Below, one piece after another: positions 61,365-64,000 of a stretch of DNA of 64,000 nucleotides. How positions within the stretch are numbered: position 1 is the stretch's first letter; the number at the start of each line of letters is the position of its first letter. Origin of the DNA: Deltaproteobacteria bacterium (GTDB lineage Bacteria > Myxococcota_A > UBA9042 > PHBI01); the NCBI GenBank assembly GCA_011526585.1, contig WYBB01000161.1:1-64000 (forward strand), read 5' to 3'. Both the position numbers and the translations under genes were made by a program. The notes below the pieces were generated by a model. The model was not told where the DNA came from and searched no databases. It saw only the letters and a program-made list of their open reading frames with translations.

Positions 61365-62186
61365 ATGCAGAGCACCCTCGACGCCATCCTCACCCAGCTC
61401 CCCGACTACGCGATCAAGGTCGTCGGTGTGCTGGCGCTCTTCATCGCCGGCCGCTGGCTCGCGAACCGCCTCGCCAAGAACCTGCGGAGAAACCTCGAGC
61501 GCAAGGAGCTCGACCCGACCCTGGCGCGCTTCTTCTCGACCATGACCCGCATCCTCGTGCTGGTCGTCGTCGTGCTCGCCTGCCTCAGCATCTTCGGGAT
61601 CGAGACCACCAGCGTCGCCGCCGTGCTCGGCGCCGCCGCCTTCGCCGTCGGCCTCGCGCTGCAGGGCAGCCTCGCCAACTTCGCCGCCGGCGTCATGCTC
61701 GTCGTCTTCCGCCCGTACCGCGTCGACGACGTCGTCACCGTCGCCAGCGAGACCGGCAAGGTCATCGAGATCGGCCTCTTCACCACGACCCTCGACACCC
61801 CCGACAACCGCCGCATCATCATCCCCAACGGCACCATCTTCTCCGGCACGATCCTGAACGTGACGGCGCACCCCGAGCGCCGCGTCGACATCGACATCGG
61901 CTGCGACTACGGCGCCGATCTCGACGCCACGCGCAAGACCCTCGAGCGCGCCATCGCCGCGGTCAGCGCCAGGCTCGACGGCGGCGCGCACCAGGTCGTG
62001 CTGGTCGGGCTCGGCGCCTCCTCGGTCGACTGGCAGCTGCGCATCTGGACCAAGACGCCAGACTTCTTCACAGTCCGCGAGCAGGCCCTCACCGCCGCCA
62101 AGCGCGAGCTCGACGCGGCCGGCATCGGGATCCCCTACCCGCAGATGGACGTGCACATCGACGGCGCGCTGGGCAAGGCCGCCTGA
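61365..62186 (+). CDS. mscS: Small-conductance mechanosensitive channel (MscS family)
   Basis: 273 residues from ATG 61365, with AGGAG at 61348-61352. Three hydrophobic helices (about 13-33, 60-83 and 84-115); the third carries the Gly/Ala-rich pore pattern AAVLGAAAFAVGLALQGSLANFAAG. It is followed by the beta domain FRPYRVDDVVTV, IIIPNGTIFSGTILNVT. At this length it is a minimal MscS, opening under membrane tension to release solutes on hypo-osmotic shock. Confidence 0.92.
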   Translation: MQSTLDAILTQLPDYAIKVVGVLALFIAGRWLANRLAKNLRRNLERKELDPTLARFFSTMTRILVLVVVVLACLSIFGIETTSVAAVLGAAAFAVGLALQGSLANFAAGVMLVVFRPYRVDDVVTVASETGKVIEIGLFTTTLDTPDNRRIIIPNGTIFSGTILNVTAHPERRVDIDIGCDYGADLDATRKTLERAIAAVSARLDGGAHQVVLVGLGASSVDWQLRIWTKTPDFFTVREQALTAAKRELDAAGIGIPYPQMDVHIDGALGKAA

Positions 62187-62279
62187 TCGCCTCTGATCCC
62201 CTCCCGAAAGCGCGCGCACACGCGGCGCATGTGATAGAGCCCCCTGCACCGACCCGATCGGCAGAGGGAGTCCGACACC

Positions 62280-63521
62280 ATGAGCACGCTCTTCCCCGGC
62301 GAGAGCACCGCCGACCTCATCGCGCGCGTGGCGCGCCACCTCACGCCCAACTACGCCCCGGCCCCGCTCGTGCTCGTGCGCGGCGAGGGCCTCGACGTCT
62401 TCGACCGCGACGGCAAGCGCTACCTCGACATGGTCTCGGGGATCGCCGTCAACGCGCTCGGCCACGGCCACCCGCGCCTCGTCGCCGCCATCGCGCAGCA
62501 GGCACGCGAGCTCATCCACGTCTCCAACCTCTACATCAACGAGCCCTCGCTCGCGCTGGCCGAGGCGCTCGTCGAGAGCTCCGGCCTCGCGCGCGTCTTC
62601 TTCACCAACTCCGGCACCGAGGCCAACGAAGCGGCGCTCAAGGCCGCGCGCCGCTACCAGACCGTCGTCGCCCAGCGCCCCGAGCGCACCGGCGTGCTCG
62701 CCTTCGACGACGGCTTCCACGGCCGCAGCATGGGCGCGCTCTCGGTCACCGGGCAGCCCAAGTATCACCACGGCTTCGAGCCGCTCGTGCCCGGCGCGCG
62801 CTTTGCGCGCTTCGGCGATCTCGCCGCCGTCGACCAGGTGCTCACCGCCGAGCGCGGGCGCATCGGCGCGATCATCGTCGAGCCGATCCAGTGCGAGGGC
62901 GGCATCAACATGCCGCCCGCCGGCTTCCTCGAGGGGCTGCGCGCCCGCGCCGACGAAGAGGACCTCGTCCTGATCTTCGACGAGGTGCAGACCGGCGTCG
63001 GGCGCACCGGTCGCTGGTGGTGCGCCGAGCACCACGGCATCCGGCCCGACGTCATGACCACCGCCAAGGGCATCGCCGGCGGCGTGCCGCTCGGGGCGAT
63101 GATGGCCAACGACAAGGTCGCGCAGGCGCTGGTGCCGGGCACCCACGCCTCGACCTTCGGGGCCAACCCGCTGGCGACGCGCGCCGGTCTCGAGGTGATG
63201 CGCGTCATCCGCGACGAGGGCCTGCTCGCGCGGGCGAGCACGCTCGGACAGCGGCTGCACGCCGGGCTGCAGGCGCTCATCGGACGCTTCTTCGGGCTGG
63301 CGGTCGAGGCGCGCGGGCGCGGCCTCGTGCAGGGGCTCGAGCTCGCGTCGGCCGACCTGGCGACGCGCGTCGTCGCCGCGGCGCGCGAGCGAGGGCTCTT
63401 GCTCAACGCCGTGCAGGGCAAGACGCTGCGCTTCGTACCGGCGCTGGTCGCGACCGAGGCGCATATCGACGAGGCCCTGGCGCTGACGAGCGCGAGTCTG
63501 GCCGCTTCTTCAGGGTCGTGA
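62280..63521 (+). CDS. argD: Acetylornithine/ornithine-type class III aminotransferase
   Basis: 413 residues from ATG 62280. LDMVSGIAVNALGHGHP, FFTNSGTEANEAALKAAR, FHGRSMGALSVTGQPKY, EPIQCEGGINMPP, LIFDEVQTGVGRTG and PLP Lys263 in TTAKGIAGGVPLG are those of ArgD. It catalyses transamination of N-acetylglutamate semialdehyde to N-acetylornithine, and in many bacteria the equivalent succinyl-diaminopimelate step. No other arg gene is near. A closely related ornithine or succinylornithine specificity cannot be excluded. Confidence 0.88.
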   Translation: MSTLFPGESTADLIARVARHLTPNYAPAPLVLVRGEGLDVFDRDGKRYLDMVSGIAVNALGHGHPRLVAAIAQQARELIHVSNLYINEPSLALAEALVESSGLARVFFTNSGTEANEAALKAARRYQTVVAQRPERTGVLAFDDGFHGRSMGALSVTGQPKYHHGFEPLVPGARFARFGDLAAVDQVLTAERGRIGAIIVEPIQCEGGINMPPAGFLEGLRARADEEDLVLIFDEVQTGVGRTGRWWCAEHHGIRPDVMTTAKGIAGGVPLGAMMANDKVAQALVPGTHASTFGANPLATRAGLEVMRVIRDEGLLARASTLGQRLHAGLQALIGRFFGLAVEARGRGLVQGLELASADLATRVVAAARERGLLLNAVQGKTLRFVPALVATEAHIDEALALTSASLAASSGS

Positions 63522-63534
63522 TAAGCAAGGGCCA

Positions 63535-64000
63535 ATGACGCGCCTTCCGGCGAGCGCCCTCGAAGAGGGCGATCAGATCCACGCCATCCTCCGTCCATTG
63601 CTGGCCGAGCCGGGAGCTGCCGAGCGTCGCGCCAAGGTGCTGGCGAAGAAGTCGGAGGTACGCGCGCTCGCCTACGCCGAGCTCGACCAGACGATCGATC
63701 AGCTGCTCGCGCGCATGCGCATCGACCCGCGGCCGGCCAAGCAGAAGACCCGGCCGCCGCCCTCGCGCGAGCCGACGCGCCCGCCCGCCGCGGAGGTGCG
63801 CGCCGACGCCTCGAAGGCCCCGACGACGCACGACATTCCGGCCGTGCCCGGCGCCGCCATCCCGCCCCTGCCCCCCGCGGTACCGGGCACACGCGAGGGC
63901 GGTCGCCCGCGGGTCGACGTGCCGCCGCCGGTCCCGCCCGGACCGGTCAAGAGCCCCGAGGCCGAGCCCGCTCGCAGAGCCGAGGTCGCGCCGCCACCCG
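63535..64000 (+). CDS. Proline-rich hypothetical protein, 3' end outside window
   Basis: An open frame from ATG 63535 (AAGG upstream) reaches the window end without a stop, giving 155 residues. The first 65 are helical and charged (EEGDQIHAILRPLLAEPGAAERRAKVLAKKSE). The rest is low-complexity and rich in Pro, Arg and Ala (IPPLPPAVPG; VDVPPPVPPGPV). No family recognised. Probably a linker-containing regulatory or membrane-associated protein continuing to the right. Confidence 0.6.
   Translation, partial: MTRLPASALEEGDQIHAILRPLLAEPGAAERRAKVLAKKSEVRALAYAELDQTIDQLLARMRIDPRPAKQKTRPPPSREPTRPPAAEVRADASKAPTTHDIPAVPGAAIPPLPPAVPGTREGGRPRVDVPPPVPPGPVKSPEAEPARRAEVAPPP

Overview
The window is GC-rich (about 70 percent by eye), densely coded bacterial DNA. 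Two features point to Myxococcota (Polyangia-like) or a close relative. Two surface proteins end in MYXO-CTERM-like tails (Cys-Gly motif, hydrophobic stretch, Arg cluster). There are also three Hanks-type Ser/Thr kinases, an FHA protein and very long cysteine-rich surface proteins of the CDDGNACT and MopE types. No rRNA, tRNA or CRISPR array was seen. The only mobile-element trace is the first 39 codons of an IS110-like transposase at the left edge.

Layout. 1-8.4 kb: transposase fragment, a secreted protein of unknown function, a repeat-rich gap with two long covarying hairpin elements, a DUF4157 (eCIS-core) protein that also carries a caspase-like His/Cys pair, a methyltransferase with a regulatory domain, a Ser/Thr kinase with an extracytoplasmic Cache sensor, and a four-helix-bundle (IVS) protein. 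8.45-26.5 kb: the main attraction, a lipid cluster. It encodes a phosphopantetheinyl transferase, a 2153-residue PKS (KS-AT-ACP-KR-DH) fused to a serine-palmitoyltransferase-like alpha-oxoamine synthase, a stand-alone ACP, a fatty acyl-AMP ligase, a 3-ketodihydrosphingosine-reductase-like SDR, a three-histidine-box desaturase, a GT4 glycosyltransferase and an FA2H-like hydroxylase. A kinase, a MobA-like nucleotidyltransferase and a BtuF-like protein are interspersed. The architecture predicts a sphingoid-base-type aminolipid made on a PKS line, related to the rkpA/rkpG/rkpH and wcbR/wcbT capsule-lipid genes but fused and with ceramide-like tailoring enzymes.

26.5-34.8 kb: an L,D-transpeptidase-like lipoprotein overlapping the hydroxylase gene, a TerB-like protein, a membrane HEAT protein, a paralogue of the first secreted protein, a bifunctional-nuclease-family protein, VanZ-like protein, urocanase (hutU) and a DUF1517 protein. 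34.9-45.3 kb: a three-gene surface operon (seven-repeat MYXO-CTERM protein, lipoprotein, 1418-residue Cys-rich plus beta-helix lipoprotein) converging on a MYXO-CTERM trypsin-like protease. 45.5-50.3 kb: an overlapping four-gene operon (nucleotidyltransferase, SRPBCC membrane protein, peptidogalycan/FemAB-like acyltransferase, RDD protein), then two paralogous barrel-like proteins. 50.4-56.9 kb: zinc-ribbon Ser/Thr kinase, double-FHA protein and a 1373-residue TPR/HEAT secreted protein. 56.9-64 kb: gshB, a secreted protein, dapF, a lone rplC, mscS-type channel, argD-like aminotransferase and the start of a Pro-rich protein.

Many genes overlap by 1-4 bases (ATGA, GTGA, TGATG), so they are probably translationally coupled. 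Three genes without a clear Shine-Dalgarno sequence have a -10-like hexamer ending 5-9 bases before the start codon, suggesting leaderless transcripts.
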